The position numbers were made by a program, and so were the translations under genes. From NCBI RefSeq assembly GCF_025147485.1, contig NZ_CP102263.1, positions 124,001 through 188,000 of the forward strand: a DNA stretch of 64,000 bases, given 5' to 3'. Under the pieces are notes generated by a model. It had not been told where the DNA came from. It was given only the letters and a program-made list of their open reading frames with translations, and made no database searches. Shown piece by piece: positions 45,132-53,167 of this stretch; positions within the stretch are counted from its first letter, which is position 1, and every line of letters begins with the position of its first letter. This DNA comes from Bacteroides uniformis. Its GTDB lineage: Bacteria > Bacteroidota > Bacteroidia > Bacteroidales > Bacteroidaceae.

Positions 45132-46775
45132 TCAATCATAATGAGGATTCTGTTTTAATTTACCATCAGATTTGGTAATCTGAACCGAAGGATAAGGGAA
45201 TACGATCATGTAATCCTGATAAGCAATCTTATCCGTATAATCCTCATACTCACCTACAACGAATGTGGAAGCAGGGTCCTGGCGGTTGGCATAATGACGT
45301 ACGCGCGGACGGGCATTCAATTCGGCAGCAGCCAAAGCCTTTATTTCAGTATTGCCTGAGCGATACCAGCGTTTCAAATCATATAAATGGTCTGTAAACT
45401 CAAATGCCAATTCACAACGGCGTTCATGATATAGGTCAGCCATAGTAGCAGTGCCCGTCAATAATGCAACATTGGCACGTTTACGAATGCGATTCAAATC
45501 AGCCGTAGCCAAGTCCGCTTTATTAGTCATCAAATAAGCTTCCGCACGGAAAAGTAACATTTCTGCAAAACGGATAACCGGAAAATTAATACGTACCGTC
45601 GGCCAGTCTCCGTTTGTATTGATATACCCCTTATTGGCTGCATCTTCATACTTAAAGGGATCCATGTATTTATTAATCATAAAACCGGATTCAATATCCG
45701 AGCTTGAATAAAAAGCACGGGATTCACCCAAGAATTGAAATTCCTGACCATACTCTAAAACCGTACGAACCAAACGGTCATTACCAGCTCCGTCTTTCAA
45801 CATCTCTTCGTAAATATCATAAGACGGCTTGTTCTGTCCCCAGCCATTATATTGTCCCCAGCCTTTGTTCTCAAGGACAACTCCCGGAAACTCCGAACCG
45901 CCACCTTGAGAGCCACCATTTCCAGGAATAGTCCAAATATACTCTTTATTCCACCATTTAGAGAAATCAGAAGAGAACAACTCTTCATAAGTACCGGCTA
46001 AATCACGTCCGTAAGCAGTTTCCAGTTCATTGACCATACTGATTACATTTCCCCATTGTGTAGCATCCCAAGTTGCCCAATAAGCATAAACTTTAGCTTT
46101 AAAAGCTACTGCAGCCGCATCGTGCGCGCGTCCTCTATCATTATCTCCATACTCTTCAAAACGGGGCAAATACTCTATTGCCTTGTCCATATCCGAGATA
46201 ATCAATTTATAATTATCGATGACCGAAGCTTGCTGAGGAGGAATAGAATTGTCATAGCCACCTTCAAAATCTTCATAACGGACAAAAGGTACCCCTTGTG
46301 TATCAAGACCGTAACGATAAGCAATCAAGAAATGAGCCCATCCACGAGTGAAGTAAGCTTCACCGAGACTTCTCTTTTCAATATCACTCAAAGTGGTGCT
46401 TTTCCCTTTCTTAAGCAACTCTTGTATTACCCAGTTGGAACGTGCCATCACTTTGTACATAGTATCAAAAATAGTACGCAAAGGGGATTCGTCTCCTGTA
46501 TATTTCAATGTAGCAAGTGTTGGAAAATCACGGGTCTTTCCCCACACAACGTCGCACGCGGCACCTTGTTCCCAAAACAGTTCGCGTCCATATACAGCTT
46601 CCTGATGAAATCTTTCATACAATGCATCTACAGCATCAATAGCCTGCAGGTCATTGGTAAAATAAGTCGTTGTAGTAGCATCTCCCTCTGGTTGCACATC
46701 AAGGAAGTCACTGCAAGAACTCATAAGCAATGTGGCAGACATCGCAAAAAATAATATATTTTTTTTCATAATCAT
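45132..46775 (-). CDS. SusD/RagB-family glycan-binding lipoprotein
   Basis: A 547-residue outer-membrane lipoprotein (lipobox MSSC). It has the SusD start CSDFLDVQPEGDATTTTYFT, a TPR-like helical core (SLGEAYFTRGWAHFLIAYRY) and the C-terminal RCELAFEFTDHLYDLKRW, YANRQDP and VFPYPSVQI motifs. It caps the SusC transporter and binds the glycan. The start may be the first ATG or the second, two codons downstream. It follows susC by 16 bp. Confidence 0.96.
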   Translation of the reverse strand: MIMKKNILFFAMSATLLMSSCSDFLDVQPEGDATTTTYFTNDLQAIDAVDALYERFHQEAVYGRELFWEQGAACDVVWGKTRDFPTLATLKYTGDESPLRTIFDTMYKVMARSNWVIQELLKKGKSTTLSDIEKRSLGEAYFTRGWAHFLIAYRYGLDTQGVPFVRYEDFEGGYDNSIPPQQASVIDNYKLIISDMDKAIEYLPRFEEYGDNDRGRAHDAAAVAFKAKVYAYWATWDATQWGNVISMVNELETAYGRDLAGTYEELFSSDFSKWWNKEYIWTIPGNGGSQGGGSEFPGVVLENKGWGQYNGWGQNKPSYDIYEEMLKDGAGNDRLVRTVLEYGQEFQFLGESRAFYSSSDIESGFMINKYMDPFKYEDAANKGYINTNGDWPTVRINFPVIRFAEMLLFRAEAYLMTNKADLATADLNRIRKRANVALLTGTATMADLYHERRCELAFEFTDHLYDLKRWYRSGNTEIKALAAAELNARPRVRHYANRQDPASTFVVGEYEDYTDKIAYQDYMIVFPYPSVQITKSDGKLKQNPHYD

Positions 46776-46791
46776 TCTTCTCTATTAATTA

Positions 46792-49700
46792 TTAGTAAGT
46801 CAATTTTACACCAACAGATAATACGCGAGATACCGGATATTTCAAAGCATCCCAGCCACCACATTCAGGATCCATACCAGAATATCCAGTGATAGTAGCA
46901 AGATTTTCACCACTGAAGTACACAGACAAACGGCTGTTACGGTCATTCAAATGAGACCACTTGCGGAATACATCGCTTAAATCATAAGAAAGGGTTACAT
47001 TCTTCAAACGCAGATAAGAAGCATTCTCCAAATACCAATCAGATGCAGTCGTAAAGTTTCCATTCGGGTCATTCTTTGACAAACGAGGAATATCAGAACC
47101 GGTATTTGTAGGACTCCAAGCATTCAATATCCCGCTGGAACGGTTAAAGTTTCCTTCTACATCACTCAACAGCATGTACTTTCCTACATATAAAGCTTTT
47201 GCTCCACCTACTCCCTGGAACATGGCACTGAAAGAAAGTTTTTTCCACGTCATTCCCAATGTAAAGGCAAAAGTCGTCTTCGGAGTCGCACTACCCATAT
47301 ACTGACGGTCTGCATCCGTAATTTTACCATCGCCATTATGATCCACAAACTTCAAGTCACCAGCCTTGGCATTCGGCTGAATACCTACCCACTCTTTTTC
47401 ACCATTATCATTGGTCACATATGTTCCATGTTTAGCATTCCACTCGGCAACTTCTGCATCACTTTGGAACAAACCATCTGTCTTAATCAAGTAGAAGGAA
47501 TTCAGAGGTTCCCCTTCCGTACTCTGCATCATATAAGGGATGCTACGGAACCTTTTATCATTAGGCCACAAACCCGGATTGCCATCCGCATCCTTCACAC
47601 CTATATCTGATACCCAGTTCTTTAAATACGAGAAGTTACCCGATACGAAATAAGAAAGGTTTTTGTTAATCTTATCGCTCCAATTAGCTTGAATCTCAAA
47701 GCCACGGTTACGCACTTCACCTTGATTGATTAACATGGCATCGAGTCCCATAGTAGAAGGCCACCCCATTGATTGTGTCTGAATCAAATTGAAAGTACGT
47801 TTATCAAAATAGTCTAATGATACCGACAAACGGTTTTTAAACATCTCAACATCCAAGCCCAAGTCAGTCTGTTCTGAAGTTTCCCAGGTCAAATCAGGAT
47901 TTAACGCAGAGCCGTTGTAAATCAAAGTATTCCAGATATTATTTGCCTCAGGACCATATTGTGCTTGTTCTGTCCACGAGCTTTTCTTCAACAAAGCAGA
48001 CTTATAATTAAGCCCTATAGAGCTCAAATTACCTACACGCCCCCAAGAAGCACGCAATTTCAGCAAACTGATAAAATCACTCTTCTTAAAGAATTTTTCA
48101 TTAGATATTTTCCATCCAAGGGTCACTGCAGGGAAATCACCATAGTTATTTTCCTTAGGCAAACGTCCAGCATAATCACGACGCCAAGATGCAGTAGCAA
48201 AATAACGGTCATTATAAGAATAAGCCAAACGGGCAATCAACGACACATTGGCATCAGGTCCAGTCAAATAGTCAGATGCTGTCACTGATCCTGCATACGC
48301 CATGTATTGTAAAAATTCCGATTCATCCGCAAAATCCTTACCCGTCACTTCCAGTCCACGCGTTTCAGAATGATCTGCCGTAGTCGAGAACAAGGCACCA
48401 ACCGTATGTTCACCGAATGTCTTATCATAAGTCAGGGTATTTTCCGTCTTCCAAGCATCTCTACGGTAAGTAGTTTCTTGAAGATTATTCGACAAAGCCG
48501 GTTTACCTACTTCATCACGAATAGGATTGAACTTCTTGTAATGATTAGTCTTCATATTATAAGTAAAACGACTCGTAAACTTCAATCCAGGAAGTACATT
48601 AGCTATCTCCAAGCTGGTAGTGCTCCATATGTCACTTATCTTGTCATACAAATTCTCTGCTTCCAATAGACGTACCGGATTTACAGCATCCCCGTGGATA
48701 TCAGAGAAATTCGAACCATATTTTTCAATATAGGCAGGATCTTCCGTAGTCACACCACCATAACTTCCGTCCAACGGATTATAGACAGTGGCACTTGCCG
48801 GCATGTAGATAGCCGAAAGGATAGGTCCTGTATAAGCATCGTTATCCGTAGCTTTGGAACGTTGGGTAGTGTTCTGCCATACAAAATCCTCACTGACGCT
48901 CACCCACTTGTTCAGCTGCATTTTACCATTATAACGTAATGTAAGATTCTTCTTGAAAGTATTAATCAAAACACCTTCATCATTATCGTAAGCAAAAGAT
49001 ATACGATTTGAAAAATTATCAGAACCTACATTCAACGCTACGTTATGACGTTGGTAGAAGGCAGTGCGGAAAATCTCATCCATCCAATCAGTACGAGTCG
49101 TACCTATCCATGGATTTTTGGTAACATCCCAACCGACTGGAAGCGAAAGTCCTGCATTTTGATGAGATATCTTACGCATCTCAATCTGCTGCTCCGCATT
49201 CAGTGGTTCTATCAAATTGGTAGCCTGACGAATACCAAAAGTGCCGTCATAAGTCAACGAAGGAGCACCTTGTTTCGCTTTTTTGGTAGTTACCAACACA
49301 ACACCACCTGCACCAGACTGTGCGCCATAGATAGCAGCAGAAGCAGCATCCTTCAAAACAACGATACTTTCAATATCATTCATGGATGAGATAGGTGCAC
49401 CGGGAACACCGTCCACAACCCAAAGTACATTGTCTCCATCTTGTGAGCCTTGACCACGAATCACAATGTTAGGAGAAGAAGTTGGGTCGCCACCATCGGC
49501 CGTAATGGTAACACCTGCCAGCTGTCCCTGCAGCATGCCTTCGGTAGAAGTTACCGGGCGAGCAGCCAATTCTTCAGTATTACTTACTACACCCACTGAA
49601 GCAGACAAGTCCTGCTTACGTGTATTCGCACCATACCCTAATACAACAACCTCATCCAGAAGTTCTGTATCCTCTTTAAGCACAATTACCATTTGTTTTT

Positions 49701-49974
49701 CTGCCACTGGTACTTCCTGAGTCACATAGCCGACAAAACTGATTACCAATACGCCGTTTTTATCGGCCGAAACATTAAAGTTTCCGTCAACGTCCGTAAT
49801 CACTCCATTAGTCGTCCCCTTTACTAACACATTGGCACCAATCACAGGTTCGCCAGTCTGATCCTTTACTGTTCCTTTCACAGAAATCTGCTGTGCATAA
49901 GCACCTGCCGACAAGAACAGTCCCAACAATAGGGTCAGAATCGTTCGATAGATTCTAAGATTTACTTGTTTCAT
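46792..49974 (-). CDS. SusC/RagA-family TonB-dependent outer-membrane transporter
   Basis: A 1060-residue transporter with a signal peptide (about 1-27), a carboxypeptidase-like beta-sandwich (about 30-100; VKGTVKDQTGEPVIGANVLV, DVDGNFNVSAD), a short TonB-interaction region, the plug (about 120-230) with the SusC/RagA signature IESIVVLKDAASAAIYGAQS, and a barrel ending GVKLTY. It imports oligosaccharides released at the surface together with the SusD partner 16 bp downstream. Only a weak promoter was found upstream. Confidence 0.96.
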   Translation of the reverse strand: MKQVNLRIYRTILTLLLGLFLSAGAYAQQISVKGTVKDQTGEPVIGANVLVKGTTNGVITDVDGNFNVSADKNGVLVISFVGYVTQEVPVAEKQMVIVLKEDTELLDEVVVLGYGANTRKQDLSASVGVVSNTEELAARPVTSTEGMLQGQLAGVTITADGGDPTSSPNIVIRGQGSQDGDNVLWVVDGVPGAPISSMNDIESIVVLKDAASAAIYGAQSGAGGVVLVTTKKAKQGAPSLTYDGTFGIRQATNLIEPLNAEQQIEMRKISHQNAGLSLPVGWDVTKNPWIGTTRTDWMDEIFRTAFYQRHNVALNVGSDNFSNRISFAYDNDEGVLINTFKKNLTLRYNGKMQLNKWVSVSEDFVWQNTTQRSKATDNDAYTGPILSAIYMPASATVYNPLDGSYGGVTTEDPAYIEKYGSNFSDIHGDAVNPVRLLEAENLYDKISDIWSTTSLEIANVLPGLKFTSRFTYNMKTNHYKKFNPIRDEVGKPALSNNLQETTYRRDAWKTENTLTYDKTFGEHTVGALFSTTADHSETRGLEVTGKDFADESEFLQYMAYAGSVTASDYLTGPDANVSLIARLAYSYNDRYFATASWRRDYAGRLPKENNYGDFPAVTLGWKISNEKFFKKSDFISLLKLRASWGRVGNLSSIGLNYKSALLKKSSWTEQAQYGPEANNIWNTLIYNGSALNPDLTWETSEQTDLGLDVEMFKNRLSVSLDYFDKRTFNLIQTQSMGWPSTMGLDAMLINQGEVRNRGFEIQANWSDKINKNLSYFVSGNFSYLKNWVSDIGVKDADGNPGLWPNDKRFRSIPYMMQSTEGEPLNSFYLIKTDGLFQSDAEVAEWNAKHGTYVTNDNGEKEWVGIQPNAKAGDLKFVDHNGDGKITDADRQYMGSATPKTTFAFTLGMTWKKLSFSAMFQGVGGAKALYVGKYMLLSDVEGNFNRSSGILNAWSPTNTGSDIPRLSKNDPNGNFTTASDWYLENASYLRLKNVTLSYDLSDVFRKWSHLNDRNSRLSVYFSGENLATITGYSGMDPECGGWDALKYPVSRVLSVGVKLTY

Positions 49975-50021
49975 GCATTCAAAATTTAAAGTTTATAATA
50001 TAGAAAATTATAATTCCGCCA

Positions 50022-50029
50022 CAAAGGTC
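50022..50029 (-). promoter_or_regulatory. weak -7-like element before susC
   Basis: On the minus strand GACCTTTG is the best match to TAnnTTTG in the 173 bp before the susC start. It differs at the first base and has no TTTG at the right distance, so a weak or activator-dependent promoter is possible. Confidence 0.3.
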
Positions 50030-50147
50030 AGAAAGCAGAATTACATAGTTATTACAAAAGGAACAATTCTCTAACAGTCCTTATTTATGCGTAAAATAAT
50101 ATAACTGCAAAATATTTATTATTTTCAATCAAACCGTATAGGGATTA

Positions 50148-50972
50148 TTACTCAAGAAGAGCGGCAGCACCCAATAAACTGGAATCCTTTTGATGCGAAG
50201 CCACCACACTCACATTATCCGATATAATCTTGTAGGGAAAACTTTGCATTGTTTGTTCCATAGCATTTTTAAAGAAAGGAAAAGCCGATACAATACCGCC
50301 TCCTAAAACAATAGCCTGGGGAGCATAGGCAAAAAGAATTGCCTTTATAAGATTACCCAAATGCCTCCCAAACTCTTTCCAAATCTCCAATGCAGCTTGT
50401 TCTCCTTGCTGGGCTTTTTCAGCTACTACCGCACCGGTAGTGCCATAACGTTTAAACAAGAAACTACTGCAATAGTGTTCAAAATCAGAGTCCAAATAAG
50501 GAAATGAGCCTATCTCACCGGCTCCCATATATTGCCCACCATACAAACGACGGCCAATGACAACGCCAGCTCCAATTCCGGTCCCAATAGTAACGCCTAC
50601 CATGTTGGTATAAGATTTTCCTTCGCCGTATAGGCTCTCCCCCAAAGTGAAACAGTTGGAATCATTATTAATGGCAACTGCCACCTTGAATTCGTTCTCC
50701 AAAATCTCCTTCAAGTGTATTTCTTTCCAAGAAGATATATTTGCTACATTATATACAATTCCTTTCTCCGGATCAACAATTGAAGGGACACCGATACCGA
50801 TACCATCTACCTGCTCATTCATCATATTCCGAATAAGCTGGGAAAGCTGGTTTAGCACAGTAGAAGCATCTTGCTGAGCTAAACATGGAACCGACACTTT
50901 ATTCAAGCAGTTCCCTTTTTCCACTTGGGCTATTCGAATATTGGTTCCTCCTAAATCTATTGACAGTTTCAT
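50148..50972 (-). CDS. ROK-family sugar kinase
   Basis: A 274-residue cytoplasmic kinase of the ROK family. It shows the phosphate-binding LSIDLGGTNIRIAQVE, the catalytic-loop NNDSNCFTLGES with Asp, GVTIGTGIGAGVVI, and GAGEIGSFPYLD where ROK proteins have the sugar-binding Glu-His motif GHxx; here Gly-Glu-Ile-Gly is kept but the usual zinc-binding cysteine cluster is not seen. I chose the ATG at 50970-50972, where the conserved domain begins. It probably phosphorylates a released sugar such as glucose, mannose, GlcNAc or GlcN. It lies between PI-PLC and susC and carries the shared direct-repeat operator. Confidence 0.88.
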   Translation of the reverse strand: MKLSIDLGGTNIRIAQVEKGNCLNKVSVPCLAQQDASTVLNQLSQLIRNMMNEQVDGIGIGVPSIVDPEKGIVYNVANISSWKEIHLKEILENEFKVAVAINNDSNCFTLGESLYGEGKSYTNMVGVTIGTGIGAGVVIGRRLYGGQYMGAGEIGSFPYLDSDFEHYCSSFLFKRYGTTGAVVAEKAQQGEQAALEIWKEFGRHLGNLIKAILFAYAPQAIVLGGGIVSAFPFFKNAMEQTMQSFPYKIISDNVSVVASHQKDSSLLGAAALLE

Positions 50973-51002
50973 AGTATATAACATTAAGGTGTTCAACATG
51001 TG

Positions 51003-51072
51003 CAAAATTAAGAAAATGCTTTTTTTTCAGTATTCCCAATTGCGCATATAAATCTTCATTTTGCGCAAACAT
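51003..51072 (-). promoter_or_regulatory. promoter and direct-repeat operator of the ROK gene
   Basis: On the minus strand a perfect -7 element TAATTTTG (51003-51010) is preceded by a 35-bp element (51038-51072) with two TTGCGCA words read on the plus strand, at 51040 and 51061, 21 bp apart. The second word is part of the 8-bp palindrome TTGCGCAA. The same arrangement lies before the PI-PLC gene. Two half-sites spaced two helical turns apart are typical of AraC/XylR-type activators. The element overlaps the last codons of the PI-PLC gene. Confidence 0.7.
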
Positions 51073-52051
51073 TACTGTCAATCAAATATTCCACCAAATC
51101 TTTTCCTCCAGGTTCACTGACAAAATCGATAAAAACAATACCGCAATTCCGGCTATTCTTTTGTTTTAAATAGTCAGCAATAGGCTTGTTCACCTTATCA
51201 GCAAAGACTTTAGGGGTTCCCAAGGGCAGCCCCGTCGCACTTACAAAAGTAATTCCCCACCGACGTGAGGAAACCGGCTCAGCAGACATCCCTTCAATAT
51301 TACGGACACAAACCCCTACCTTCTTCCCGGCCTCCTCACCCGATTCATATTGATATTCATCTTCGAGCAAAGCCACTCCTTCCTTACCATCTTTATTGCG
51401 AAGAGTGAGCAGGCAAGTACTGTCATCCTCCCAACCTACACATGCTGCTCCAGGATAATTATCCATAGCATGATCCCTATGCAGGAAAAGAATCTTTCCA
51501 CGGCAATCTTTCAGCGTCAGTTCAGGGCGAAAGTCCATCACGAAATAACTTTGATACTCAGGGCTGCTTAAAGAAACGGACAGCAGAGAAGCATAATCCC
51601 GCAATTCTCCCCCTTCCTTTTTCAAGGAAACAATCAAAGTCTCAGAAGGATATGTTTGCAGAAAGTGTATAAAAGCAGGTAAAACATCATCTTCCCAATA
51701 TATATCCTGAAAGGCATGACTGTGAAACACCCCCAGTTTATTACCCTTCTTTTCCAAACGGATATCGAAAGCACGGATGCCTTGCCGTAATTGAGCGGGA
51801 ATATCTGTTGCTTGTGTTTTCAACATATGCCCTCCTTTGATACTACCGCTATCGTGTGAACCAGGAATAGAAATCTTACATATAGGAAGCGTATCATGGA
51901 GAATCCTCATCCACTCAGGCCGCAGTGCAACCTCATCCCGCGCCTCCGCACAAGTATCCTGCAATCTGGAAGCTGTAGCACAAACCGGAGCATTCAATAG
52001 AAATATGGTCAAAGCTAATACAACAACTGTTCTTAATCTGTTTCTCTTCAT
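51056..52051 (-). CDS. phosphatidylinositol-specific phospholipase C (PI-PLC X domain)
   Basis: A 331-residue secreted enzyme with a signal peptide (about 1-26). The PI-PLC X region has SIPGSHDSGSIKGG with the first catalytic His, RQGIRAFDIRLEKKG, GVFHSHAFQ with the second catalytic His region, YPSETLIVSLKKEGGE and CRGKILFLHRDH. This is the order and wording of Bacillus PI-PLC. Bacterial PI-PLCs cleave phosphatidylinositol and many GPI anchors to diacylglycerol and inositol phosphate. It is the first gene of the minus-strand utilization locus and carries its own promoter and operator. Confidence 0.92.
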   Translation of the reverse strand: MKRNRLRTVVVLALTIFLLNAPVCATASRLQDTCAEARDEVALRPEWMRILHDTLPICKISIPGSHDSGSIKGGHMLKTQATDIPAQLRQGIRAFDIRLEKKGNKLGVFHSHAFQDIYWEDDVLPAFIHFLQTYPSETLIVSLKKEGGELRDYASLLSVSLSSPEYQSYFVMDFRPELTLKDCRGKILFLHRDHAMDNYPGAACVGWEDDSTCLLTLRNKDGKEGVALLEDEYQYESGEEAGKKVGVCVRNIEGMSAEPVSSRRWGITFVSATGLPLGTPKVFADKVNKPIADYLKQKNSRNCGIVFIDFVSEPGGKDLVEYLIDSNVCAK

Positions 52052-52079
52052 AGTATATTGCTTTTAAGTTTACTGCATG

Positions 52080-52149
52080 CAAATGTAGAGGGTTCATTCT
52101 TTTCCCTCATCCTAAATTGCGTATTTAGTTCTTCATTTTGCGCAAACAT
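52080..52149 (-). promoter_or_regulatory. promoter and direct-repeat operator of the PI-PLC gene
   Basis: On the minus strand a perfect -7 element TACATTTG (52080-52087) is preceded by a 35-bp element (52115-52149) that matches 31 of 35 bases of the one before the ROK gene. Its two TTGCG words, read on the plus strand, start at 52117 and 52138, again 21 bp apart, and the distance to the -7 is identical to the other copy. No -33 TTTG is present, which fits activation by a bound regulator. Confidence 0.7.
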
Positions 52150-52198
52150 CGAAAGCAACATATAGTAACATCTGAGCCAAACGTAATGTACCTTTTCA

Positions 52199-52972
52199 TT
52201 ACATAAATGTACCTAACGAAAAATGCCATACATTCTCCGTACTGCGTATCTCATCCCAGACGAAGCCCTCCCAAGAAAAGGATTTCAACTCCTCAGGACA
52301 CTCCAGACGGTTCTTGACAATAAAACGCGTCATCTCTCCGCGACACATCTTGGCATAGATAACGACAGTCTTCGGCTGTCCGGCCTTCCAAACTTGAAAC
52401 TCGGGCGTAATAACACGCACCTCTTGCTCCACCCGCTTCCAGTCGAACAAATCTTTCATTTCAGCACTTGCCAAATTAATGAGAACACCGCCACAGTTTT
52501 TAATTTCCTCTATGAAGTAATCCGTCAACAAAGGCTTCCAATAATCAAACATGGATATTCCACCTTTTTCGGGCAAACGGACATCTCCTTCCAAACGATA
52601 GGGTTTGATACCGTCCAGCGGGCGAAGCAACCCATAAAGAAAAGAAGTGATACGCAGATGTTCTTGCGCATAACGAAAATCCTCCGCTGAAAAATCTTTC
52701 GGAAGAATGCGTTTAAAAACAGCTCCCGTGTAGGCGCAAACGGCTGGCATCGAACGATTCTCCTCCGAACAGAAATCATGAAAACGCAAACGGTTCTCGG
52801 CAGCAATTTTGGTATTCACCCGAAGAAGCCTTTCCAATTCGGATACTGAATACTGCGACATTTCCAACGCATTCCGCACAGCCTCCGTTTCGAATTTCGG
52901 GACTGTGACTTCGGGCACGACAACAGAGCAGCGCGCTGCCATGGTCTTTGCACAAGAGATAAAAACAAGCAT
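52199..52972 (-). CDS. yaaA: peroxide stress protein YaaA (DUF328/UPF0246)
   Basis: A 257-residue protein. It shows MLVFISCAKTM at the N-terminus, AAENRLRFHDF, AICAYTGAVFK-like (here AVCAYTGAVFKRI), RITSFLYGLLRPLDGIKPYR, LINLASAEMKDLF and VIYAKMCRGEMTRF, all features of YaaA. YaaA lowers intracellular iron and DNA damage during peroxide stress in E. coli. I chose the ATG at 52970-52972 to match the family start; the frame continues upstream 8 codons. It is divergent from recJ. Confidence 0.93.
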   Translation of the reverse strand: MLVFISCAKTMAARCSVVVPEVTVPKFETEAVRNALEMSQYSVSELERLLRVNTKIAAENRLRFHDFCSEENRSMPAVCAYTGAVFKRILPKDFSAEDFRYAQEHLRITSFLYGLLRPLDGIKPYRLEGDVRLPEKGGISMFDYWKPLLTDYFIEEIKNCGGVLINLASAEMKDLFDWKRVEQEVRVITPEFQVWKAGQPKTVVIYAKMCRGEMTRFIVKNRLECPEELKSFSWEGFVWDEIRSTENVWHFSLGTFM

Positions 52973-52994
52973 AGCGATATTTTTTAATGGATAC

Positions 52995-53002
52995 AAAAAT
53001 AA
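52995..53002 (-). promoter_or_regulatory. -7 element before yaaA
   Basis: On the minus strand a perfect TATTTTTG lies 23 bp before the yaaA start. A clear -33 is not seen. Confidence 0.45.
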
Positions 53003-53167
53003 AGTTTTTTAGTGGAGAATACATATACTTATAAAGTTTTTCCGCAGAATTCACCTCCGTTTCAAGAGTTTTTCATACCTTTACACCTTGTTGGAGAAAA
53101 GTGCACGTATTGCCCCCCTCTACTCCCCCAACATCTTGAGATAGAAAAAGAAAAAATAATATATAAA

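Noticed and set aside
53012..53167. 52-residue N-terminal extension of RecJ
   Set aside because: The extra residues are Pro/Phe-rich and not RecJ-like; the ATG at 53168 gives the family start MTHKWNY.
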